The notes under the pieces were generated by a model. It ran no database searches. It had not been told where the DNA came from and was given only the letters and a program-made list of their open reading frames with translations. Shown piece by piece: positions 42,493-49,486 of a stretch of DNA of 64,000 nt. The stretch comes from Pseudodesulfovibrio sp. GTDB taxonomy: Bacteria > Desulfobacterota > Desulfovibrionia > Desulfovibrionales > Desulfovibrionaceae. Position 1 is the first letter of the stretch; every line of letters begins with the position of its first letter. The stretch covers positions 2,367,029 through 2,431,028 of the forward strand of contig JADGEX010000001.1 in assembly GCA_016744135.1 (NCBI GenBank). The letters are read 5' to 3'. Both the position numbers and the translations under genes were made by a program.

Positions 42493-43323
42493 ATGTCCAC
42501 AACTGTCAGTAATGGTTTTGTAACCCAATATGTTGAAATGGTGCATCAGGCTTATCAGGCTCAGGGCTCTAAAATGCGCCAGACCGTCCGCCTTCAGAGT
42601 GAGGTCGAAGGTTCCAAGTGCGTGTTTCAGAAAGTCGGCAAGGGTGCGGCTGGCAAGAAAACCCGTCATGGTAACGTACCGCTCATGAATCTCAACCATT
42701 CTAATGTGTCCTGCACACTGTCTGACTGGTACGCAGCCGAGTACATCGACAAACTTGATGAACTCAAGGACAAGGGCGACGAAAAGCAGGTGGCTGCCAA
42801 TGCCGGTGCCTGGGCTTTGGGGCGCAAGATTGATGAATTGATTATTACCAAGCTCGGCGGTGCCGCCAACGTGGTCGCTGAGAACACATCCGGCCTGACC
42901 AAGGACAAGATCCTTCAGGCCTTCGGTACTATGAATGCCAATGATGTGCCGGACGACGGTCATCGTTTCGCTGTAGTCGGTCCGCACCAGTGGAATGAGC
43001 TGCTCAATATTCAGGAGTTCAAGTCCAGCGATTACGCTGGCGAACAGTATCCTTGGCTCAAGGGAACAGAATCCCGCACTTGGCTCGGTATCACCTGGAT
43101 GTTCCACACCGGCCTGCCGCTGGATAACGGTATGCGCAAATGCTTTGTCTACCATCGCAACGCTGCTGGTCTGGCTGAGGGCCAGAAGGTCAAGGCTTTT
43201 GTGGACTGGGTGCCGGAAAAGGCCGCTCATTTGGTGGACCATATGCTCAGCGCCGGTGCCTGCCTTATCGACCCGGACGGCGTGATTGAAATTCAGTGCG
43301 ACGACGACGCAGTGATTCTTTAA
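42493..43323 (+). CDS. Phage-type major capsid protein (orphan)
   Basis: 276 residues. It resembles the phage capsid family seen in short-tailed marine phages: TTVSNGFVTQYVEMVHQAYQ at the N-terminus, VFQKVGKGAAGKKTRHGNVPLMNLNH, TLSDWYAAEYIDKLDELK, AANAGAWALGRKIDELII and a beta-rich C-terminal half. No maturation-protease site is visible. The SD AAGGAGAAAACG is strong. No portal, terminase, scaffold, tail or lysis genes occur anywhere near, and the neighbours on both sides are ordinary chromosomal genes on the other strand. A remnant or a domesticated shell are both possible. Confidence 0.82.
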   Translation: MSTTVSNGFVTQYVEMVHQAYQAQGSKMRQTVRLQSEVEGSKCVFQKVGKGAAGKKTRHGNVPLMNLNHSNVSCTLSDWYAAEYIDKLDELKDKGDEKQVAANAGAWALGRKIDELIITKLGGAANVVAENTSGLTKDKILQAFGTMNANDVPDDGHRFAVVGPHQWNELLNIQEFKSSDYAGEQYPWLKGTESRTWLGITWMFHTGLPLDNGMRKCFVYHRNAAGLAEGQKVKAFVDWVPEKAAHLVDHMLSAGACLIDPDGVIEIQCDDDAVIL

Positions 43324-43385
43324 GCTCGCTCAAAACTACAACCGGAGGGGGCGACCCCTCCGCCATATATATGGAGAATTGAACA

Positions 43386-43634
43386 ATGGCATACGTAAGT
43401 GAAGACATGCGGCTCATGGGTGGCGTCCCGGGTCAGCAGTTGTTTCTGTATCGTTCCGAAGACGCTGTCGCATCCGTGACCGGCTCCGGTTATTTTGATG
43501 AAGCAGCTATCGATTACACCCTCGGGACTGGCGACATCATCATCGCCTGCACCGGCGCTGATCAGGCCGAGGCCGTGGATATGTTGGTCGCCACCAATAC
43601 GGACGGCGTGGTCACGATAGTCAGCGGTACTTAA
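43386..43634 (+). CDS. Small protein following the capsid gene (possible capsid decoration protein)
   Basis: 82 residues, no cysteine, beta-rich: [32 protein letters not shown] and [12 protein letters not shown]. It has a GGAG SD and lies 62 bp after the capsid gene, before a terminator, so the two form one operon. Small beta proteins in this position often decorate or cement phage heads. The function is inferred from position. Confidence 0.7.
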   Translation: MAYVSEDMRLMGGVPGQQLFLYRSEDAVASVTGSGYFDEAAIDYTLGTGDIIIACTGADQAEAVDMLVATNTDGVVTIVSGT

Positions 43635-43685
43635 CCTGTTCAACTCATAAGGAGTCGATTTCAAAAAGCGTTTCATACTCCTCCA

Positions 43686-43718
43686 GAGGACCTTCTTTCG
43701 GGAGGGTCCTCGCTTTTT
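43686..43718 (+). terminator. Terminator of the capsid operon
   Basis: GAGGACC/GGTCCTC stem followed by GCTTTTTTG, 52 nt after the 82-residue gene. It isolates the two-gene capsid unit from the following genes. Confidence 0.85.
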
Positions 43719-43757
43719 TGAAAACGGCTGTAAACAAAGGGCAAAAGGTAAATCTAT

Positions 43758-43994
43758 ATGAAAGATCTATTGAACAGCGATAAATATACGAGTATAAAAA
43801 CCAGTAATATGACCGGCGCAGTTGGCCGCCAGTGGCTTGAATATGCAGACGGCATATTTGAACCGGTTCGTAAGGACGGGAACCTGAACAAAAAGTATCA
43901 TGACAACAAACGTTCTCTTGACTGGTGGGTGGTGGACAAACCGACGGATTGGAATCCATTGACCGAAGGGAAAAAAGGTTTCTTTGAATCATGA
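43758..43994 (+). CDS. Hypothetical small protein downstream of the capsid operon
   Basis: 78 residues, hydrophilic, Trp-rich at the C-terminal half (SLDWWVVDKPTDWNPL). AAAGG lies 9 nt upstream of the ATG. The stop overlaps the next frame. No known family; phage origin is suggested only by position. Confidence 0.5.
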   Translation: MKDLLNSDKYTSIKTSNMTGAVGRQWLEYADGIFEPVRKDGNLNKKYHDNKRSLDWWVVDKPTDWNPLTEGKKGFFES

Positions 43995-44514
43995 TTATGG
44001 TCAGGAGGGAAAGCCGGGCGCAAAAGTGAGGCTGAAACCCCTTGGAACGGCCAGGCCGGGTGATAACGAACGGAATCGACAGACCATGGAATTGCGATAT
44101 GAAGACATGGGGAAGCACAAACCCCAACTGTTCGCTTCCAAGACAACTCTGGGTCAGGGGTCTGCCGCATTGCAGGAGCACGGCATTAATCCGAATCAGG
44201 GTTCCGGGCATGAAAGGAGACCTCCGTCTTCTTCCAGAGATGCGGCATGCATGGAAAAGGCCAATATGGATAAAGGGGATCCTGAGTATACTCGTTGGCT
44301 TTTGGAGATAAAGAAAAATCCGCCGTGGAAAAGCAAAGAAAAGACGCCAACGGAAAAGGTGCAAAGTGTGACGCATCCGTTGGGAGAAGAGGTCGGAGTG
44401 ACTATATTACAAGAGCTGTTGAGAAACTCAGGGCCTGCTGGCAGGGCCTTGGGTAAAGGTCTTGGTCCGGTTGGAATTGCGTTGGATGTATTGGATGGTT
44501 CAGAGGTGTGGTGA
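43984..44514 (+). CDS. Hypothetical protein with C-terminal glycine-rich hydrophobic segment
   Basis: 176 residues if the TTG at 43984 is used (AAAGG upstream); later GTG or ATG starts are possible. The polar N-terminal two thirds is low in hydrophobics. The end has a Gly-rich amphipathic/hydrophobic stretch (GPAGRALGKGLGPVGIALDV) like those that insert into membranes or precede toxin domains. It overlaps the previous gene and the next one (TGATG), so this unit is translationally coupled. Function unknown. Confidence 0.5.
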   Translation: MNHDYGQEGKPGAKVRLKPLGTARPGDNERNRQTMELRYEDMGKHKPQLFASKTTLGQGSAALQEHGINPNQGSGHERRPPSSSRDAACMEKANMDKGDPEYTRWLLEIKKNPPWKSKEKTPTEKVQSVTHPLGEEVGVTILQELLRNSGPAGRALGKGLGPVGIALDVLDGSEVW

Positions 44515-44708
44515 TGACTCGACATATTCGAAAAGCTCTTATTGATATGGCTGGCCATGTGGCTGTTGCAGCAATCGTCTTTGGCTTGTGCTATTGGTGG
44601 TCTGAGCGAATTGATTTTTCATTTATTTGCAGTTCGATTATCATCGCCGGTGGTATCAAAAATTCCATTATGACGTACAATTATGAAAAGCGACATCGTG
44701 TGAAGTAA
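44514..44708 (+). CDS. Small two-helix membrane protein
   Basis: 64 residues from ATG 44514, which overlaps the upstream stop. Two hydrophobic segments (about 14-30, AAIVFGLCYWW; and 36-50, FICSSIIIAGGI) and a basic tail ending EKRHRVK. It could be holin-like by size and topology or an immunity/anchor protein for the preceding gene; neither is shown. Confidence 0.55.
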   Translation: MTRHIRKALIDMAGHVAVAAIVFGLCYWWSERIDFSFICSSIIIAGGIKNSIMTYNYEKRHRVK

Positions 44709-44713
44709 AAAAT

Positions 44714-44737
44714 GGGGATGCCCATTCGGACATCCCC
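44714..44737 (+). terminator. Terminator after the capsid-linked genes
   Basis: GGGGATG/CATCCCC stem, loop CCCATTCGGA, followed by GTCTATTTT; it lies 5 nt after the small membrane protein gene. Confidence 0.75.
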
Positions 44738-44761
44738 GTCTATTTTGAATAATCGTAAGCT

Positions 44762-45598
44762 TTAGAATTTTAGCGTCAGCCCGGACCCGACTTCCTTGAG
44801 CGGACATTTTTTTGCCATGACGATTTTGGCGGCGAGGTCGGTACAATGACAGGCGTAGAGGTTTTCCAGGTTCAACGCGGCCAGATAGTCCGTCGTCGGA
44901 TCAAGCCGTTCCGGTTTGGCCTGTTGCAGGTGAAAGCCACCAAGGACCGTGTGGACTTTGTCCACACCTGTGACGCGTTTTGCTTGTTCTACGGTGTTGC
45001 AAATGCCGGCGTGAGCACAGCCGGATATGACCACCAGTCCAGAATCCGAGACGTAAGCCAGAGCGGTGTCGTCAGGCATCTCGTCAGGTACTGGACCATT
45101 CTCTTCAATGCGTTCGCCCAGCGGGGCGGGTGGCTCGAAATCCATAACTCGTTCGATTTCGCCGAGTGCAACCAGTGTGTCCGTGAGCCAAACCGGCTTG
45201 TCGGTCAGGGTTAATTCAAATTGACGCGACAATTTTTCCTCTGCCAGCAACATGCCGAGTTCGGGCACTGCGCTTTTGCGTTTGGAGGTGAAGGCCTGCG
45301 GATGGGCCACAAGCCGAGGGCGTGTGTGCGGCTGTTTGTGAATAGCGGCCTCGAAATGATGGCGAATCAGATAATCCAACCCCCATGTGTGATCGAAATG
45401 CCCGTGGGACAGGGCAACCCAGTCCAGATTGAGCAGGTCGATCCCTTTGCGCTGGGCGTTGATCATGAAGGCGTCGGAATATCCAGCGTCGAAAAGTATG
45501 TTTTTGTCGCCATCCTGAATGAACATGGACAGTGCGGGTTCGGCCAGGAATTGGGTGCCGATGAGTGAATTGTTATCAACGAGAAAAGTTAGTTCCAT
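44762..45598 (-). CDS. MBL-fold metallohydrolase
   Basis: 278 residues. Metallo-beta-lactamase fold with the metal motif SHGHFDHTWG (about 64-73), FDAGYS upstream of it, ISGCAHAGICN (about 195-205) and a terminal ACHCTD. This subfamily resembles the beta-ribofuranosylaminobenzene phosphate synthase-like MBL proteins common in sulfate reducers and methanogens. The substrate is not known. Divergent from the following nuclease gene. Confidence 0.88.
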   Translation of the reverse strand: MELTFLVDNNSLIGTQFLAEPALSMFIQDGDKNILFDAGYSDAFMINAQRKGIDLLNLDWVALSHGHFDHTWGLDYLIRHHFEAAIHKQPHTRPRLVAHPQAFTSKRKSAVPELGMLLAEEKLSRQFELTLTDKPVWLTDTLVALGEIERVMDFEPPAPLGERIEENGPVPDEMPDDTALAYVSDSGLVVISGCAHAGICNTVEQAKRVTGVDKVHTVLGGFHLQQAKPERLDPTTDYLAALNLENLYACHCTDLAAKIVMAKKCPLKEVGSGLTLKF

Positions 45599-45656
45599 GG
45601 GGGGCTCCGGGTTATTGTCACTGGAATCAATTGCGGAAACAGTCTATGCTCTTCCC

Positions 45657-46148
45657 ATGAATTCCCGCAACCTTGTTTTATCACTTTTCCTGTTGTCTCT
45701 GTTGACTTTTTTCTCGGGTCACGCTTCGGCCCTTGATGTCCAATTCCTTCATATAATAGATGGGGACTCTTTGGTGGTCGTGTCTGGTGGCGATTCCGTC
45801 GAAGTCCGGCTTATCGGTGTGGATGCCCCGGAATATCGACAGGAATACAGTAACAAGGCCAAAGTCTTTTCCCTGAAATTCTGCCATGGCAAACGTCTGA
45901 AATTGGTCTTTGATCGAGAGAAAAAGGACCGTTACGGCAGAACGCTCGCCTATGTTTACGCCGACGGCGAAATGCTTAACAAAGCCATAATTCAAGCTGG
46001 TTTGGCCCTTGCCTTTAAGATTAAGCCCAACACCAGATATTCTTCTCATTTTAAGGCTGTTGAGAAAGAAGCCAAGAAAGCGAAGCGAGGCTTTTGGCGA
46101 TTCGGTGGTTTGAAACAAACTCCTGCTCAATGGCGTAGGGCTCATTAG
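45657..46148 (+). CDS. Exported staphylococcal nuclease-like (thermonuclease) protein
   Basis: 163 residues from ATG 45657; the longer open frame upstream overlaps the divergent MBL gene. A signal peptide covers residues 1-26 (LSLFLLSLLTFFSGHASA). The SNase core has VRLIGVDAPE (catalytic Arg and Asp), the KKDRYGRTLAYVY segment with the second Asp/Arg, and KAKRGFWRF at the end. It is probably a secreted or periplasmic nuclease. Confidence 0.88.
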   Translation: MNSRNLVLSLFLLSLLTFFSGHASALDVQFLHIIDGDSLVVVSGGDSVEVRLIGVDAPEYRQEYSNKAKVFSLKFCHGKRLKLVFDREKKDRYGRTLAYVYADGEMLNKAIIQAGLALAFKIKPNTRYSSHFKAVEKEAKKAKRGFWRFGGLKQTPAQWRRAH

Positions 46149-46286
46149 TCGGCTTGCGATAGCGGCACATCTGCACATTTTTCGGCCTTGCCGAGTCCTC
46201 ACCGTATTAAGATACGGCTGCGGGTCGGCTGCGTCCGAGAAAATGCACATCTGCACCACTCTCCCAAGCCTCGATGCGTCGGGGAT

Positions 46287-46322
46287 GGAGAGCCGTTGTT
46301 GAGTGCGTTCGCACTTCAAAGC
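46287..46322. repeat. GAGAGCC-type small hairpin repeat, copy A
   Basis: GGAGAGCCGTTGTTGAGTGC then GTTCG and CACTTCAAAG. It shares the lead GAGAGCC-TTGTTG and the hairpin placement with copies at 52411-52446 and 52751-52785, so it belongs to a dispersed family; the stem sequence differs. Confidence 0.5.
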
Positions 46323-46412
46323 ACTCCATTATTAAGAGTAAAGAGTGTGTGGTTTTTAATAGATGTGAGGTTAATCTTATGGTGCGAACGGTTTAAGAAT
46401 ACTTTCGCCAAA

Positions 46413-46519
46413 GGCGACACAAAAAGTTTAGGAAAAGGTAGGGATGGGGGTCCGGGGGAAGGGGAGGAAAGAACCCTTTTTAAAGGGTTTTTCCTCCCCT
46501 TCCCCCAGCCGCCGGAGGC
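46413..46519. repeat. Modular hairpin repeat, copy 3 (inverted; abuts the rlmB stop)
   Basis: CGACACAAAAAGTTTAGGA, GGATGGGGGTCC, the paired GGGGGAAGGGGAGG...CCTCCCCTTCCCCC arms with a nested ACCCTTT/AAAGGGT stem, and GCCGCCGGAGGC. In reverse complement it matches 1630-1740 module by module. It begins 6 nt past the rlmB stop on the minus strand, the same placement as at cooS. Confidence 0.85.
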
Positions 46520-46524
46520 CTTTT

Positions 46525-47286
46525 TTATCCCAACCGACGGGCGAACTCGGAGACGATGATGGCTCCGGCCTGTGCTACGTTGAGCGAATCAAATTCCCTC
46601 TGGAAAGGCACGTGCACACTGTGGTGACAGAATTTGGAGACGCCGGGTCGGATGCCTTTTTCTTCGTTGCCAAGCACGAGTACAGCGGGCGTTTCGAGTT
46701 CGGCGGTATAGACGTTGGCCGAATCAGATGTCATGCGGGCAGCATAGAGTGTGTAGTCGTAGTTGACGCAATCTTTCATGGCGTTGGCGAGATTGCCGAC
46801 TTTAGCGACTGGCAGCTTGTTGAGCGCACCAGCAGAAGATCGGAGAGCTCCGGCACCGAGATAGGCTCCGTGATGCTGGCAGACGATGAGTCCGGCTCCA
46901 CCGAGCGCGTGGATGGTCCGGGCAAGAACGCCGACATTGCCGGTATCCTGTACCTGATCCAAGGCTACGATGAGCGGCAGCGGAGCGTCCACAGCATCTT
47001 CGAGAAGTTGTTCAAGCGGAGTGTAGTCGAGGGTGGCACATCGGGCCGCGATTCCCTGATGATTACCCCGATACATGTAGTCGAGGTCCTGAGCGGAAAC
47101 TGACTTGTGCGGAACTTTTTGTGTCCGACACAGCTCAATTATTTCTTCCACGGCCTGATCACGTCGTCCTTTTCGAAAGGCGACGAAGTCCACTTTGCGT
47201 GGGTTGTCCATGAGGAGTTCTTTGACCGGCTTGTTGCCAACCACATAGATTTTCCCGTCTTTTTTGTCCCGGTCATTATTTTGCAT
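46525..47286 (-). CDS. rlmB: 23S rRNA 2'-O-methyltransferase, TrmH/SpoU family (RlmB-like)
   Basis: 253 residues. An N-terminal substrate-binding domain (IYVVGNKPVKELL, about 12-90) is followed by the SpoU knot domain: motif 1 ALDQVQDTGNVGVLARTIHALG, motif 2 VLVLGNEEKGIRPGV, motif 3 DSLNVAQAGAIIVSEFARR, ending at the knot. It probably methylates G2251 of 23S rRNA; related family members act on other positions, so the site is inferred. Its stop is followed by a modular hairpin repeat. Confidence 0.88.
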   Translation of the reverse strand: MQNNDRDKKDGKIYVVGNKPVKELLMDNPRKVDFVAFRKGRRDQAVEEIIELCRTQKVPHKSVSAQDLDYMYRGNHQGIAARCATLDYTPLEQLLEDAVDAPLPLIVALDQVQDTGNVGVLARTIHALGGAGLIVCQHHGAYLGAGALRSSAGALNKLPVAKVGNLANAMKDCVNYDYTLYAARMTSDSANVYTAELETPAVLVLGNEEKGIRPGVSKFCHHSVHVPFQREFDSLNVAQAGAIIVSEFARRLG

Positions 47287-47490
47287 TTGTCTGTCCCTCT
47301 AAGTTGTGTGACAAAAAGTTGCACATGGTTGCGCGTGCCACGGGCACCGTGTAGGCATTTTACGCCTCTATTGCAATCCTGTGCAAGGTGCGATAGCAGG
47401 ATAATCACGGACTTCTTGAGGTCGAGATTTTTTCTAGACTTTCATATGTCGGGCTTATCTGATAATGGAGTGCGGAAGTTGGAGGATAAT

Positions 47491-49101
47491 TTGAAAGTTT
47501 TCAAATATGGATATTTGCTTGCGATGACGGTGCTTGTTGCGGGCTTTGCGGCTGGCTGTACAGCCAATAAATCTCCTCAGGCCACTTTGCCTGTGGAGGA
47601 AGTGGTTTCTGAAAGTCAGGTCCCGGAAGATGCCGATGCTCTTGAACCGGAGATTATCGCCACGCCTAACGAGGCTGAAGACCACCTGAGTCAGACCGAA
47701 CAGGCTGTGCTTAATCAACGCTTCGGGTTGTTGTTTGATCTTGAGCAGCACGATTCCAAGGATGTGGAGCTGTTCTTTACATTCTATACGCATAAGGCAC
47801 GTAAAACCATGGTTCGTTGGCTGGAACGCTCTCAGCCATATCTGCCTTACGTGCGTCGCGTCTTTACGCAGTATGGATTGCCGCAGGATCTTGTATTGCT
47901 TCCATTCGTGGAGTCCGGGTACAATGTTCGCGCTTATTCTTGGGCCGGTGCCGGTGGCATGTGGCAGTTTATGCGCGGAACAGGTCGACTCTATGACCTC
48001 AAGGCCGACTGGTGGATTGACGAACGTCGGGATCCCTACAAGGCCACTGATGCAGCCGCCCGCCATCTGCGGGATCTCTATGATCGATTTGGCGATTGGT
48101 ATCTCGCGTTGGCAGCTTATAATGCCGGTGAAGGCAAAATTTCACGCGCTTTAAAACAGGCGAAATGTGATACCTTTTTCGAACTGACGGAAAAGAATCG
48201 TAAATTGTCTCGCCGAATCCGTCTGAAAAAAGAAACCAAACAATACGTTCCAAAATTTATCGCTATTTCCAAAGTTTTCCAGAACCTCGACACATTGGGC
48301 TTTGAGCCAGTGTCTTGGGAAATGGAAGTAGAAGTCGTGCCGGTTAAAGTGCCGGGTGGTACTGATTTGCTTGCCCTTGCTCGTGAGGGTGGCATGACAT
48401 GGAATGAATTTCATAAGTACAACCCGGCGTTTCGTCGTCAGGTCAGCCCGCCGCACATGCAGGCTACCGCCTATTTGCCTGTGGCCAAGGCCGACAAGAT
48501 GATGGCGTATTTGTCCAATCCCGGTTCTAGGCCATTTGCGGGCTATAGCCGTTATCGTATTCGTTCCGGCGATTCCTGGTGGCGTATTTCCAGAAGATTT
48601 GGCGTCCCCATTAATGTACTGAAAAGCGTCAATAATACCCGTTCTAATACATTACGCCCCGGTCGGTACGTTATGGTTCCGGCGCACGGTTCCAATAAGA
48701 CTGTGACCGCGTCTGCGTCGTCTTCTTCCAAGACCAGGGCAATCGCATCCAAGCGTGGCAATTATGTCGTCCGTTCTGGTGATACTCTTTGGTCCCTTTC
48801 ACAGTCGTTCGGTACGACCGTGAACACGCTCAAGCGTTCCAACGGTTTGCGGTCCAGCCGTCTCAAGGTTGGCCAGAAGCTTTATATCCCCAACAGTTCC
48901 AACGCAGCCACCAAGCAGGCCGTCAAGGAAGCGGGCAAGGTTAAGACTCAGATGGTGAATTATAAGGTGCGTCGTGGTGACAACCTGACCACCATCTCCC
49001 GCAAGTTTGGCGTTAAAGTTACAGATTTGCGCCGTTGGAATTCCCTCAACTCGCGCGGGACCATCTATGCGGGCCAACGCCTCAAGGTGTACGTCCAGTA
49101 G
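47491..49101 (+). CDS. mltD: MltD-type lytic transglycosylase lipoprotein with three LysM domains
   Basis: 536 residues from TTG 47491, chosen because GGAGG lies 6 nt upstream and it gives a correct lipoprotein signal (LLAMTVLVAGFAAGC, lipid Cys about residue 23). The SLT catalytic domain (about 130-270) has the Glu in FVESGYN, then SWAGAGGMWQFM and ALAAYNAGEGK. LysM peptidoglycan-binding domains are at about 350-395 (RIRSGDSWWRIS), 423-468 (VVRSGDTLWSLS) and 490-536 (KVRRGDNLTTIS). It cleaves peptidoglycan from the outer membrane during wall turnover. Confidence 0.92.
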   Translation: MKVFKYGYLLAMTVLVAGFAAGCTANKSPQATLPVEEVVSESQVPEDADALEPEIIATPNEAEDHLSQTEQAVLNQRFGLLFDLEQHDSKDVELFFTFYTHKARKTMVRWLERSQPYLPYVRRVFTQYGLPQDLVLLPFVESGYNVRAYSWAGAGGMWQFMRGTGRLYDLKADWWIDERRDPYKATDAAARHLRDLYDRFGDWYLALAAYNAGEGKISRALKQAKCDTFFELTEKNRKLSRRIRLKKETKQYVPKFIAISKVFQNLDTLGFEPVSWEMEVEVVPVKVPGGTDLLALAREGGMTWNEFHKYNPAFRRQVSPPHMQATAYLPVAKADKMMAYLSNPGSRPFAGYSRYRIRSGDSWWRISRRFGVPINVLKSVNNTRSNTLRPGRYVMVPAHGSNKTVTASASSSSKTRAIASKRGNYVVRSGDTLWSLSQSFGTTVNTLKRSNGLRSSRLKVGQKLYIPNSSNAATKQAVKEAGKVKTQMVNYKVRRGDNLTTISRKFGVKVTDLRRWNSLNSRGTIYAGQRLKVYVQ

Positions 49102-49125
49102 TTTTGAGATTCAGATGTAATGATA

Positions 49126-49158
49126 AAGCCCGGTTCGTTCTATCGAACCGGGCTTTTT
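49126..49158 (+). terminator. Terminator of mltD
   Basis: AAGCCCGGTTCG/CGAACCGGGCTT stem followed by six T's, 25 nt after the stop. Confidence 0.9.
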
Positions 49159-49342
49159 TGTGGAAGATTGAGGGGCGTGTGAAGCGGTCTCTGGACAGAG
49201 ACTTTCCTTTGGTAATCCTTGTTAGAAAAGAGTTTACAGTCTCATGGAATTCCGATACGTACAGTACTCTTCTTAATATGAGAGGTGGGGTTTTTAGCCC
49301 CTAACGCTGTTTAATTACAGGTCTTTCTTCCAAGGAGCGTAA

Positions 49343-49433
49343 AGATGTGGGAAGCGGTTCGTATGAACTGACCGTGCATTTGGGGCTCGACTGCCTCGGA
49401 ACCGATGACCCAAATGTTGCTGGTCCCACATCT
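49343..49433 (+). promoter_or_regulatory. Structured rpsA leader containing an 8-codon upstream ORF
   Basis: A 10-bp outer helix (AGATGTGGGA 49343-49352 with TCCCACATCT 49424-49433) encloses two hairpins: GTTC-GTAT-GAAC (about 49358-49369) and CATTTGGG/CCCAAATG (about 49377-49416), forming a three-way junction. The 5' strand of the outer helix contains the start codon of a tiny ORF (ATG 49345, stop 49369-49371, product MWEAVRMN) preceded by a consensus SD CAAGGAG. The real rpsA start is about 55 nt beyond the helix. Translation of the ORF and formation of the helix exclude each other, so an attenuation-type control is plausible. Confidence 0.65.
49345..49371 (+). CDS. Putative leader peptide of rpsA
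   Basis: Eight codons (MWEAVRMN) with an AAGGAG SD 6-7 nt upstream. Too short to judge by composition; support is the SD and its position inside the leader helix. Confidence 0.4.
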   Translation: MWEAVRMN

Positions 49434-49486
49434 CGTAAAATATACGTTAATACTACTTTGACCGAGGTCCGTTGTGGAGGTAACCC

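Larger units (their letters stand above)
46149..46524. other. Repeat-rich intergenic region between SNase gene and rlmB
   Basis: No gene. It contains an inverted repeat TGCACATTTTTCGG...CCGAGAAAATGCA (about 46167-46248) enclosing the perfect stem CCGTATTAAGATACGG (46202-46217), then a GAGAGCC...TGAGTGCGTTCGCACTTCAAAG hairpin repeat (46287-46322) and modular repeat copy 3. Confidence 0.6.

Noticed and set aside
45519-45656. 46-residue N-terminal extension of the SNase-like protein
   Set aside because: It overlaps the divergent MBL gene and would hide a clear signal peptide beginning at 45657.
47455-48066. 203-codon minus-strand frame opposite mltD
   Set aside because: Shadow of the transglycosylase gene; random composition.
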